A stretch of DNA of 6,536 bases, taken from contig JAFDKD010000715.1 of NCBI GenBank assembly GCA_019307165.1, positions 1 to 6,536 of the forward strand. The letters run 5' to 3'. Of the stretch, positions 1 through 5,759 are shown in pieces. This DNA is from Deltaproteobacteria bacterium (GTDB lineage: Bacteria; Desulfobacterota; DSM-4660; Desulfatiglandales; Desulfatiglandaceae). The translations under genes and the position numbers were made by a program. The notes under the pieces were generated by a model. It was not told the origin of the DNA, searched no databases, and was given only the letters and a program-made list of their open reading frames with translations. The number at the start of each line of letters is the position of its first letter. The first letter of the stretch is position 1.

Positions 1-2358
1 GATATCACCGGTCTGGAGATCCGGTCCCCGGAAACGCCGGAGGCCATGACCGCTGCGCACGCCACGGTTTCATTCGATTTCCGCAACGTGCTTCGCGGGC
101 GTATCGTTCCCCGGAGGATCGTTCTTCGCCGGCCCGGTTTTGAAATTTCCTTCAGCAAAGACGCAACGGGCGACTTCATGGCTCGCGGAATGCCCGAGTT
201 GCTCGGGCACATATTGGCGGCGTTCCCCAGCATATCCATGGACAGGGGGAGCGTTCGGATATCGGACCCGCCGATTGTGCTGGAAGACCTGAGACTGGAG
301 GCCGAACAGATCCAGCCGGCGCCGATGAGACTGATGATCAGTCTGACCGCGGTCATGCGGCGCAAGGGAGGTGCGATTCCCCTGAGCCTGACGGCCTCGG
401 TAGACCCGGAGGCGGATGAAGACATTCCCTTTGTGGAAGGTTCCCTGGAGAGCGACGCATTTCCTCTCGATTTGTTTCCCTGGACCGATGATTTCTCATC
501 AAAAAAGGGGAAGGCCCGGGCGTCCCTGAAATTCCGGATCACGCCCAAGGGTCGCGTGGAGGCGGACGGGCGAATCCTGGCGGAAGATGTCCGTTTCCGC
601 CTCAAGTCGGACGGCCGGAAAAAAGATTTCCCCCTGTCCTATCTGGCGCTCGATTTCGAGTCCGCTTTTGACAATGGCCGAATAGAGGTCCCCTCCTTCA
701 GGCTGAGCGGTCCCCGGTTCTATGCAAAGGGGGCGTTTCGGCTGGACGCACGGGACCAGGCCAATCCCTATCTTTTCCTGGAAGTGGAAAGTTCCGACAT
801 CGAGATGGATACTGCCAAGAAGGTGTGCCCCACACCCCTTCTGCCTTCCTGGATCGAGAGCCGCCTTTATCCGGATCTCAAAGCGGGAAAGGTCCGGCTG
901 GAGCGGCTCCTTATCGACGGCCGCCTGGATCAGATCATGGCCCTGGAACAAGCGGCCAATGCCGGAGTCTTTTCCATCCGCATCAACTGGAAAGACGTTG
1001 CGTGGCGGAATGACATGCTGCCATGGCGCTTCGAACGGGTCCCCGGGACCATGGAGATCCGCGAAGGCCGTTTTCGAATGTCCGGTATCACCGGTCGGTT
1101 CGGCGGTTCCGTTGTTGAAAAAGGGGAGATTGAATCGGAAAACGTGTTCCGGTCCGGCGCACCCTGCGACATCGCCATGGCGGGTCGATTCGACACAGAG
1201 CAATTGCTTATTCTGAGGGATAAGGGGTTGATTCCGGGGACCGGGCAGGACTGGTTCGACCGTATCGCGTCCGTTTCCGGAATGCTCCAAACCCACATAA
1301 GGGCGCGTTTTGAGGATGACTGGAAAAGCCCCCGGCTTATGCAGGGCGACTTTCAAGGGACGGACTGCACACTGGTTCACCAAGACCTGGGGATGCCGGT
1401 CGATTGGGAGGTTTTCCATTTCGAATTCGACAAAAAGGGCGCGAGCCGATTCCAGGGCCGCGGCCGGTGGGGTGCGTCGACATTCGATCTGAGCGGAAAC
1501 GCTTTCTCCGCCGATGACATTCGCGCACAGGTGAACGGCACGGCTGTCCCGGCGGAGGTGCTTTCTTTTTTCCTGGGGACCCCGCCGGCTTTTCTGGAAT
1601 TCCATGACCCCGTCCAATACCGGTTCGATTTGGAGCGACAGTCGGGGACATGGGCATATCGGGGAGAAATGGGCGTTCAGGGCATAACCCTGCAAACCGA
1701 CCGAAGCCGCTTGAATTTCTCTCCGGAGATCAAGAAGATCCAGGCGCACGGGAAACTCCTTCCCCATGGGGAGATCCGAATCCAGGGCGCGGAATGCCGT
1801 TGGGGCGAATCGGTTTTCCATTTGTCCGGAACCGTAGACATAAAGAAGGGCACATCTTTTTCAGTGGATGTGGCGAGCCCGGGTGTCCGTCTGGCGGACC
1901 TGGGTCTTGAAGTGGACGGAACGGTTTCGCCGCCCCAGGGCCTCGTGAGCGGCCGGGTCCGTATCAACGGTGCCATGAATGCGCCTTCTTGGCGGGTTTC
2001 GCTCACCGGGAAGATGGAAGGACAGGGCATTTCCTTCGCGCTCAAGGATCACCCGGTAACCCTTCAAGACGGGGATTTTTCGCTTAATTTTGACGACAAC
2101 CGACTGAAGCTTCGTTCCGCGCGCGTCACCGTCGGGGAGGTCCCCCTTCACGTACTGGGAAATTTCAAGGGCTGGGAACCCATCGCCGCCGAACTGGATT
2201 TGTACGCTGAGGCGTTGGATTTGGAACAGGCCCTGACGGCTTTCCGATCGGGAATGTCCAAAGGGTTTTCAGGCCCGGGCCCTGCATCCCGGATCGGCGC
2301 CGTCGATTTCAGGTCCGCGTCGATCGCATGGAACTGCGCGCCGATCACGCTACGATAA
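1..2358 (+). CDS. AsmA/YhdP-like envelope protein, N-terminal and central part (5' partial, ends at a frameshift)
   Basis: This reading frame is open from the first base, so the gene starts upstream; the first in-window ATG (position 46) has no ribosome binding site and is internal. The protein consists of repeated amphipathic beta-strand segments (for example 'VSFDFRNVLRGRIVPRRIVL' then 'RRPGFEIS' near the start). This is the pattern of AsmA/TamB/YhdP proteins, whose N-terminal part follows a single membrane anchor (not in the window). Members form long periplasmic beta-grooves thought to carry phospholipids between inner and outer membranes; that role is family knowledge. No catalytic motif is seen or expected. 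The frame ends at a TAA (2356-2358) just after sequence resembling the family stops, and the missing C-terminal module continues in the -1 frame at 2328-3116. The two together should be one protein of more than 1,000 residues. The stretch after about 2310 in this frame is probably out-of-frame translation. Confidence 0.8.
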   Translation, partial: DITGLEIRSPETPEAMTAAHATVSFDFRNVLRGRIVPRRIVLRRPGFEISFSKDATGDFMARGMPELLGHILAAFPSISMDRGSVRISDPPIVLEDLRLEAEQIQPAPMRLMISLTAVMRRKGGAIPLSLTASVDPEADEDIPFVEGSLESDAFPLDLFPWTDDFSSKKGKARASLKFRITPKGRVEADGRILAEDVRFRLKSDGRKKDFPLSYLALDFESAFDNGRIEVPSFRLSGPRFYAKGAFRLDARDQANPYLFLEVESSDIEMDTAKKVCPTPLLPSWIESRLYPDLKAGKVRLERLLIDGRLDQIMALEQAANAGVFSIRINWKDVAWRNDMLPWRFERVPGTMEIREGRFRMSGITGRFGGSVVEKGEIESENVFRSGAPCDIAMAGRFDTEQLLILRDKGLIPGTGQDWFDRIASVSGMLQTHIRARFEDDWKSPRLMQGDFQGTDCTLVHQDLGMPVDWEVFHFEFDKKGASRFQGRGRWGASTFDLSGNAFSADDIRAQVNGTAVPAEVLSFFLGTPPAFLEFHDPVQYRFDLERQSGTWAYRGEMGVQGITLQTDRSRLNFSPEIKKIQAHGKLLPHGEIRIQGAECRWGESVFHLSGTVDIKKGTSFSVDVASPGVRLADLGLEVDGTVSPPQGLVSGRVRINGAMNAPSWRVSLTGKMEGQGISFALKDHPVTLQDGDFSLNFDDNRLKLRSARVTVGEVPLHVLGNFKGWEPIAAELDLYAEALDLEQALTAFRSGMSKGFSGPGPASRIGAVDFRSASIAWNCAPITLR
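2262..2312 (+). other. Probable frameshift site inside the AsmA-like gene
   Basis: Both frames are open between 2211 and 2355. The +1-phase frame reads sensibly up to 'GAVDF' and the -1 frame reads sensibly from 'FQVRVDRMEL'. Adding one T to the TTT run at 2307-2309 would join them as AVDF-QVRVDRMEL without loss. A second candidate is the AAAGGGTTTTC run at 2260-2270. No canonical X-XXY-YYZ slippery heptamer lies in the correct phase, which argues for a deletion or base-calling error rather than programmed frameshifting. Confidence 0.65.
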
Positions 2359-3116
2359 CGCTGATGGGAAAGGTGAAAGGAGGGGAATCGCCCGATATCC
2401 GCGTGGCATGTCACGTGCAGATGCGACAACAGCCTGTGGAGGAACTGCTCAAGGCCTTCAGGATCGAGGACCTGAGCCTGGAGGGACCGCTCAACATGGA
2501 TGCGGTACTTTTGACGCGGGGCGCGAAGCGGGACGAACTCATCCGAGGGCTCTCGGGCCATGTCAATCTGATCATGGAAGATGGACGGATCACCCGCTCC
2601 AACGTCATGATGAATGTGCTCGACTTCCTGAGTCTTCAGAAGATCTGGAAAGAACGGCCCCCGGACATGTCGCGGGAAGGCCTGTATTTTAATTCCATGA
2701 GCGGGCACTTGGAGATTGAAGGCGGTGTGGTGAAGACCGAAAGCCTGGCCATGGAAAGCCCTGCGTTCAACGCCGTATCAAGGGGCACCGCCGACCTGGC
2801 GAAACAGCGATTGGACGCCAATCTGGGCGTCCAACCGCTGGGGACCATCGATTTCATGGTGAGTAAGATCCCGGTCGTGGGCTATATTTTGACCGGAGAG
2901 AAAGGCGCCCTCCTGATTTATCACTTCCATGTAACGGGCCCGCTGCTGAATCCGGCGGTCCGCCACACGCCCCTTGAAAACCTGCCTTCGGGGATCGGCA
3001 ATTTTTTCAAACGGATTTTTCTCACCCCGGACCGGCTCATCAGGAAGCTTCCCGATGCGCCCGGCGGGTTTACACCCGAGGAGATCCGAAAATTTGAAGA
3101 GGAGTTGTTGGAATAA
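2328..3116 (+). CDS. AsmA-like C-terminal module, frameshifted continuation of the upstream frame
   Basis: This 262-residue frame carries the conserved C-terminal part of AsmA/YhdP-like proteins. It includes a 'GLSGHVNLIMEDGRI' block (about residues 80-94), a 'NVLDFLSLQKIW' segment, an 'F-N-S-M-S-G-H-L-E-I-E-G-G-V' strand, and a 'PLGTIDFMVSKIPVVGYILT' segment close to the end. These match the AsmA C-terminal region in order and spacing as I know the family. The ATG at 2328 has no Shine-Dalgarno, and the open frame extends upstream to a stop at 2208-2210, reading in-family residues such as 'FQVRVDRMELRADH' before the ATG. It is therefore almost certainly not an independent gene but the end of the gene that starts upstream. 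It terminates at TAA 3114-3116. It could be a pseudogene fragment, a sequencing error, or, less likely, the product of ribosomal frameshifting. Confidence 0.75.
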   Translation: MELRADHATITLMGKVKGGESPDIRVACHVQMRQQPVEELLKAFRIEDLSLEGPLNMDAVLLTRGAKRDELIRGLSGHVNLIMEDGRITRSNVMMNVLDFLSLQKIWKERPPDMSREGLYFNSMSGHLEIEGGVVKTESLAMESPAFNAVSRGTADLAKQRLDANLGVQPLGTIDFMVSKIPVVGYILTGEKGALLIYHFHVTGPLLNPAVRHTPLENLPSGIGNFFKRIFLTPDRLIRKLPDAPGGFTPEEIRKFEEELLE

Positions 3117-3147
3117 ATGCCCGTGTCCAAAGAGACCGGATATGGGT

Positions 3148-3161
3148 GCCCCTTTAGGGGC
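3148..3161. other. Short perfect hairpin after the AsmA-like gene
   Basis: GCCCC-TTTA-GGGGC lies 31 bases after the stop of the AsmA-like gene. No T-rich tract follows, so it is not a classical intrinsic terminator. It may only help stop or stabilise the transcript. Confidence 0.35.
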
Positions 3162-3181
3162 CGTGGAAATACCAAGTACTG

Positions 3182-3215
3182 TAAGTGCCTAAAGTGACTA
3201 AAGTGACTAAAGTTA
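3182..3215. repeat. 9-bp tandem repeat (CTAAAGTGA), about 3.7 copies
   Basis: Three consecutive units, CTAAAGTGA, CTAAAGTGA and CTAAAGTTA (3189-3215), are preceded by a partial degenerate unit TAAGTGC (3182-3188). The array lies in the convergent spacer between the AsmA-like gene and the 91-residue gene and is not within a supported coding region. The rest of 3117-3374 shows no gene, tRNA or promoter that I can support. Confidence 0.8.
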
Positions 3216-3374
3216 AGGAATTTCTTGGCATTCCATATGATTGATGAGCGAAACTCCACCACAACTTCGGTTCACTTCATGGCCGGCACTTCCGCGCTGC
3301 TTTGTTCTAACCCCTTCAATTGGGTCTAAGCGATCAGTTTCTGCAAAATGAGCAAACGGGCATTCTAAGTAAGA

Positions 3375-3443
3375 GGGGGACTGGTAAAAAAAGTAAATTG
3401 ACGACCGCAATGCAAGTCAATTTACTATTTTACCAGCGCCCCC
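3375..3443 (-). terminator. Long inverted repeat acting as likely terminator of the 91-residue gene (possibly bidirectional)
   Basis: The left arm 3381-3402 and the right arm 3416-3436 pair over about 20 bp (CTGGTAAAA and AGTAAATTGAC blocks, with a small internal mismatch) around a 13-nt loop. GGGGG (3375-3379) and CCCCC (3439-3443) extend the stem after a small bulge. On the minus strand the inner stem AGTAAATTGAC/GTCAATTTACT is followed directly by seven Ts, as in a Rho-independent terminator. The right arm overlaps the last codons and the TAG stop of the 91-residue gene. On the plus strand the inner stem is followed by ATTTTACC, so it may also stop transcripts from the AsmA-like side. Confidence 0.6.
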
Positions 3444-3700
3444 ATGTTCTCGATCAACTCTCTCAGTGCCGGCTTCATGTAAACCCGGCCCAGGTCGAAT
3501 CGTTTCAAGGCCCTTGCGAGGGTCTGAATTTTGTCCCCGGGCGCGGCCGCCTTGTTGACGATAATGAAATACCGGTCTTTTACCCGGCATAGGCCCCCGG
3601 ACGGAAAAGAGGTTTCGCCATCCATCCCCTCATAGCGCACCTCCAGTCCAAGGTTTTCCGCCAGCGCTTCAAGTTGTCCGAGGATCGAACGGTCATCCAC
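3425..3700 (-). CDS. Conserved-looking hypothetical protein, 91 residues
   Basis: I do not recognise a named family. The frame begins with GTG at 3698-3700, chosen because AAGGA sits seven bases upstream; no in-frame ATG is available nearby. The protein is soluble, with no signal peptide or membrane segment. It has an N-terminal predicted helix (residues 3-17, 'SILGQLEALAENLG'), a strand pair around 'GLCRVKDRYFIIVNK' (36-50), a second helix ('KIQTLARALKRFDL', 57-70) and a C-terminal 'YMKPALRELIE' (74-84). The single Cys (38) is not part of a metal-binding pair. Codon use matches the flanking genes and the fold-like alternation argues for a real gene. It points away from mdh's 3' end across 545 bp of repeat-rich spacer and converges on the AsmA-like gene, so it is probably transcribed alone. 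Function unknown. Confidence 0.75.
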   Translation of the reverse strand: MDDRSILGQLEALAENLGLEVRYEGMDGETSFPSGGLCRVKDRYFIIVNKAAAPGDKIQTLARALKRFDLGRVYMKPALRELIENMGALVK

Positions 3701-3749
3701 TGTACGTTCCTTATTGGCGTTGATAGGAGGGTGTCGTTCTATCCAGCTT

Positions 3750-3767
3750 CCCCCTTTTTAAAGGGGG
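3750..3767. repeat. C5T5A3G5 perfect hairpin in a gene-free spacer
   Basis: CCCCCTTT-TT-AAAGGGGG forms an 8-bp perfect stem with a two-base loop, 50 bases upstream of the GTG start of the 91-residue gene. Such C/T-A/G-rich hairpins are common as dispersed intergenic repeats. Together with the C run at 3832 and the 'CACAAGGGGGAGG' stretch at 3873-3885 it gives this spacer a repeat-element look. I see no clear sigma-70 promoter for the 91-residue gene here. Confidence 0.5.
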
Positions 3768-3831
3768 ATCGCCTGTCCTTTGCAGCAGGCTGTTGCGGAG
3801 GGTGGAAGACGGATTTGCCAACGTTTTAAAT

Positions 3832-3853
3832 CCCCCCCCCCCCCCCCCCCCCC
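3832..3853. repeat. Homopolymer of 22 C
   Basis: An uninterrupted run of 22 C is followed by GCC and then a CCCGCC-TAAC-GGCGGG hairpin (3851-3866) that uses the last three Cs of the run. The minus strand carries G22, which can form G-quadruplexes and is slippage-prone. The tract sits in the spacer between the 91-residue gene and mdh, about 130 bases upstream of the former's start. Length may be unreliable in an assembly. Confidence 0.85.
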
Positions 3854-3951
3854 GCCTAACGGCGGGATGTTCCACAAGGGGGAGGAGCTTTTTTACTTTT
3901 CGACCGTTGTCGGACAGCCTCCCTGCCCCCTTGTCTCAAAAAGGACTATGT

Positions 3952-4020
3952 ATCAACCGAACGCAGGCGTGGACGAGAACCCACCTCGCGTTGTCAACCA
4001 TCGGCCTGAGTTTCATATGA
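3952..4020 (+). pseudogene. Possible remnant of a DUF202-type membrane protein
   Basis: One plus-strand frame reads 'INRTQAWTRTHLALSTIGL' followed by SFI and a stop. It resembles the hallmark of DUF202/YidH-like membrane proteins, roughly ERT-x-LAW-x-RT-x-LAL-x3-G-L. It would lack one residue before the AW and stops immediately after the first hydrophobic helix. Upstream in this frame there is only the poly-proline encoded by the C run, with no start or ribosome binding site. If real, it is a decayed fragment; the short length means chance similarity cannot be excluded. Confidence 0.2.
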
Positions 4021-4022
4021 GA

Positions 4023-4092
4023 TAAAAAACCCTCGGTCCTATGCCCTGCGCCATGAGCCATGCGCCACGCAAGATCACCAAATTGACGAGGG
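4023..4092 (-). terminator. Candidate distal terminator for mdh with a long structured loop
   Basis: On the minus strand CCCTCG (complement of 4087-4092) can pair with CGAGGG (complement of 4030-4035), followed at once by TTTTTT (complement of 4024-4029). The roughly 50-base loop holds its own partly paired GCGC-ATG/CATGGCGC stem. It lies about 155 bases past the mdh stop, beyond the inserted palindromic element, which fits an original mdh terminator pushed away by an insertion. The long loop makes this only a candidate. Confidence 0.35.
4036..4070. repeat. Degenerate 7-bp tandem array (GCCATGM-like), five units
   Basis: Successive heptamers GTCCTAT, GCCCTGC, GCCATGA, GCCATGC and GCCACGC run without gaps. 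The centre units match strongly; the outer ones are degraded. The array is non-coding as far as I can see and lies within the loop of the candidate mdh terminator. Confidence 0.6.
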
Positions 4093-4119
4093 ATGAGGTG
4101 GCGGCGCGTCAACGGCCAC

Positions 4120-4249
4120 CTAGCAGTGTGTCGGACTTACCTTGTAACTGCTTGAAATCATTAGGTTGGCTATTTTGAGCCGAAAAAACAAATGCCATGA
4201 AATCAACTGGTTACACGGTGTCTCCTGCGCAAGAGCGACGGGCTGCTAG
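4120..4249. mobile_element. CTAG-bounded imperfect palindrome, MITE-like or collapsed IS ends
   Basis: Both ends carry CTAG (4120-4123 and 4246-4249), as expected for a 4-bp target duplication. Reading inward, the ends share CAG...GTCG..CTT (10 of the first 15 bases). They then share ACCTTGTAAC (4139-4148) against the complement of GTTACACGGT (4210-4219; 9 of 10), and TTGAAATCAT (4152-4161) against the complement of 4197-4206 (8 of 10). The centre is a small hairpin GGCT-ATTTTG-AGCC (4169-4182). The right CTAG contains the TAG stop codon of mdh. There is no transposase frame inside, so it would be non-autonomous or a deletion product of a larger insertion sequence. The family is not identified. 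Confidence 0.5.
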
Positions 4250-5181
4250 GCGAGTCTTTTCATATCATCCACCAGCCCCTGCACCGCCTGCGCCGATTTA
4301 TCGAGGGCCGCTTTTTCGTCCTCGGTGAGTTTGATCTCGATAATATCTTCGATGCCGTTTTCACCCAGTTTGACGGGGACCCCGATGAAAAGGTCGTTAA
4401 TGCCGTATTCCCCTGTCAGGTAAGCCGCGCAGGGAAGGATTTTCTGTTTGTCTTTGAGAATGGCTTCGGCCATCTCAACGGAGGCGGATGCCGGCGCGTA
4501 ATAGGCACTTCCCGTTTTCAGCAATCCCACGATCTCGGCGCCGCCGGTCCGCGTACGTTCGACGATGGCGTCGATCTTTTCCTGAGACATCAACTCGGTA
4601 ATGGGAATACCCGCGACCGTGGAATATCGGGGCAGGGGGACCATGGTGTCCCCGTGGCCGCCCAGCACAAAGGCATGGGTGTTCTCCACGGACACATTCA
4701 GTTCCATGGCGATAAAGGCGCGAAAGCGTGCGGAATCCAGAACGCCGGCCATGCCGATCACCCTGTTCTTGGAAAAACCGCTGGCTTCAAATGCCACGTG
4801 GCACATGGCGTCCAGGGGATTGCTTACGATGATCAGGGTGGAATCGGGGGCCACCGCGGTCACCTCCTTTGTGACATCGCGCATAATACCCATGTTGGTG
4901 GCGAGCAGGTCGTCGCGGCTCATGCCGGGCTTGCGGGCCAGGCCGGCCGTGATGATGACGATATCCGAATCCTTTGCCTCCGAATATTCGCCCGCGCATC
5001 CGATCAACTTGCAGTCGTGCTGCTCGATGGGGGCCGCCTCCGCCAGGTCCAGGCATTTTCCTTGGGGGATGCCTTCGAGGATATCGATCAGGACGACATC
5101 CGCCAGTTCCTTTTCCGCCAGTCGCATGGCGGCGGTCGCCCCCACATGGCCCGCGCCTACCACTGTAACTTTTTTCTTCAT
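4246..5181 (-). CDS. mdh: Malate dehydrogenase (NAD-dependent, lactate-dehydrogenase-like type)
   Basis: It interconverts malate and oxaloacetate with NAD(H) in the cytosol, in the TCA cycle or its reductive branch. The 311 residues match the usual length of this family. Visible features: Rossmann GAGHVG (9-14); acidic D33 at the end of the second strand, which favours NAD over NADP; substrate-loop R83 and R89 ('ARKPGMSRDD'); N121 in 'VSNPLDAM'; D149 and R152 in 'GVLDSARFR'; and catalytic H176 in 'GGHGD'. R83 rather than Gln supports malate over lactate. I chose the ATG at 5179-5181 because AAAGGAG lies seven bases upstream and the Rossmann fold begins right after it; the frame is open another 33 codons upstream, but that part is leader. 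The gene ends in TAG embedded in the CTAG end of a palindromic element. It has its own promoter, in the spacer after the zinc-ribbon gene. Confidence 0.96.
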   Translation of the reverse strand: MKKKVTVVGAGHVGATAAMRLAEKELADVVLIDILEGIPQGKCLDLAEAAPIEQHDCKLIGCAGEYSEAKDSDIVIITAGLARKPGMSRDDLLATNMGIMRDVTKEVTAVAPDSTLIIVSNPLDAMCHVAFEASGFSKNRVIGMAGVLDSARFRAFIAMELNVSVENTHAFVLGGHGDTMVPLPRYSTVAGIPITELMSQEKIDAIVERTRTGGAEIVGLLKTGSAYYAPASASVEMAEAILKDKQKILPCAAYLTGEYGINDLFIGVPVKLGENGIEDIIEIKLTEDEKAALDKSAQAVQGLVDDMKRLA

Positions 5182-5188
5182 TTTCGAT

Positions 5189-5195
5189 CTCCTTT
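5189..5195 (-). promoter_or_regulatory. Strong Shine-Dalgarno of mdh
   Basis: AAAGGAG on the minus strand lies seven bases before ATG at 5181. It decides the start against the upstream alternatives in the same open frame. Confidence 0.85.
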
Positions 5196-5282
5196 CATTC
5201 AGTCTCGTTTCATTTTCAGGATAACGCGTAAACTCCATCCCATAACCGGGAAAAATTTGGAGCGGCTTTCGGCAAGACATGA

Positions 5283-5311
5283 AGTATAGGCAATATGTCG
5301 GCAGGGGTCAA
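5283..5311 (-). promoter_or_regulatory. Sigma-70-type promoter of mdh
   Basis: On the minus strand TTGACC (complement of 5306-5311) and TATACT (complement of 5283-5288) are separated by exactly 17 bases, close to the TTGACA/TATAAT consensus. Transcription would start near 5276 and give a leader of about 95 bases. It lies 12 bases past the stop of the zinc-ribbon gene, so mdh is likely expressed independently and at a good level. Confidence 0.75.
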
Positions 5312-5323
5312 TGGAGGGATTCT

Positions 5324-5638
5324 TCATAACGGGGCCCCGCAATAAGGACAGTAGCTGAAACCCTGTTCCAGGGGTTTCCCGCATTTGGGGCATGCCGGGG
5401 GACGGGGAGCCTGAACCCCGTTCAACCGTCCTCCCGCCTCACCTGAACGGTTTCCACACCGCCGGCACTGCACGAAAGGCGTCCCGGTCTTAACCCTGAA
5501 AAGAGGAATAAAGAAGGCGGAGAAATAGTGATCCACCCTCATGAGGCGGGCCTGGTAAAGACCGCAGGACGGGCACATTCGTGGATGGTCCTCGACGGTA
5601 ACGGTCTTGGATTGTACGCCGGCGATGAAAAAAAACAT
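5324..5638 (-). CDS. Small double zinc-ribbon protein
   Basis: A 104-residue protein with four Cys-x2-Cys pairs: CPSC (22-25), CRRC (58-61), CPKC (83-86) and CPYC (97-100). The first two can bind one zinc and the last two form a C-terminal 'CPKCGKPL...CPYCGAPL' ribbon typical of zinc-ribbon domain proteins. The middle segment 'DHYFSAFFIPLFRVKTGTPF' (36-55) is hydrophobic and is seen in small zinc-ribbon proteins that may sit at or near the membrane; that is a family impression, not a proven role. The start is taken at ATG 5638 ('MFFFIAGVQ'), although its ribosome binding site is weak (GAG). The frame stays open to a GTG at 5710, but that extension is AT-rich and looks like leader sequence. 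Substrate and partner are unknown. It is transcribed toward mdh with a 142-bp gap that holds the mdh promoter. Confidence 0.8.
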   Translation of the reverse strand: MFFFIAGVQSKTVTVEDHPRMCPSCGLYQARLMRVDHYFSAFFIPLFRVKTGTPFVQCRRCGNRSGEAGGRLNGVQAPRPPACPKCGKPLEQGFSYCPYCGAPL

Positions 5639-5681
5639 GATGCTCGGGAAAATAAATGGTAATTTACTATGTATTGAAGAA

Positions 5682-5759
5682 CCTGGATTAAGAATTCTTA
5701 CATGTAACACCCGTTTGAATCAAGCGGCAAATGCTTGGCTTCGGATTCTTTAATCCTGG
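5682..5759. repeat. Imperfect inverted repeat spanning the spacer between zinc-ribbon and GNAT genes
   Basis: CCTGGATTAAGAATTC (5682-5697) pairs with GGATTCTTTAATCCTGG (5743-5759): 14 matched pairs with two mismatches and one bulge, around a 45-base loop. The loop contains TTACATGTAA (5698-5707) and a CAAGC-GGCAAAT-GCTTG hairpin (5721-5737). The arrangement suggests a regulatory or repeat element, but no known family is recognised. Confidence 0.45.
5695..5723 (-). promoter_or_regulatory. Candidate promoter of the zinc-ribbon gene
   Basis: On the minus strand TTGATT (complement of 5718-5723) and TAAGAA (complement of 5695-5700) are 17 bases apart. The -10 match is weak, and the boxes overlap two small palindromes (TAAGAATTCTTA at 5689-5700 and TTACATGTAA at 5698-5707) that could be operator sites. 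Confidence 0.35.

Noticed and set aside
499..1821. 440-codon open frame on the minus strand opposite the AsmA-like gene
   Set aside because: It mirrors a well-supported plus-strand gene, has no ribosome binding site or recognisable domain, and long antisense frames are expected in GC-rich coding DNA.
2260..2270. AAAGGGTTTTC as a programmed -1 slippery site
   Set aside because: No X-XXY-YYZ heptamer fits the incoming reading frame, and I saw no clear downstream pseudoknot.
3225..3245. TTGGCATTCCATATG as a sigma-54 promoter
   Set aside because: It lacks the -12 GC element at the required distance, and no gene follows in that orientation.
3117..3424. tRNA or other structured RNA gene in the convergent spacer
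   Set aside because: I found no T-loop-like motif, cloverleaf arms or recognisable RNA family; only the tandem repeat and hairpins are visible.
3398..3428. TTGACG ... TACTAT as a plus-strand promoter
   Set aside because: The spacing is 19 bases, the boxes are part of the inverted repeat, and there is no plus-strand gene downstream.
3780..4025. 81-codon plus-strand frame through the C22 tract
   Set aside because: It consists largely of poly-proline from the homopolymer and flanking repeats; no Shine-Dalgarno and no domain.
4654..5289. 211-codon plus-strand frame opposite mdh
   Set aside because: Entirely antisense to an unambiguous mdh gene, and its composition does not look protein-like.
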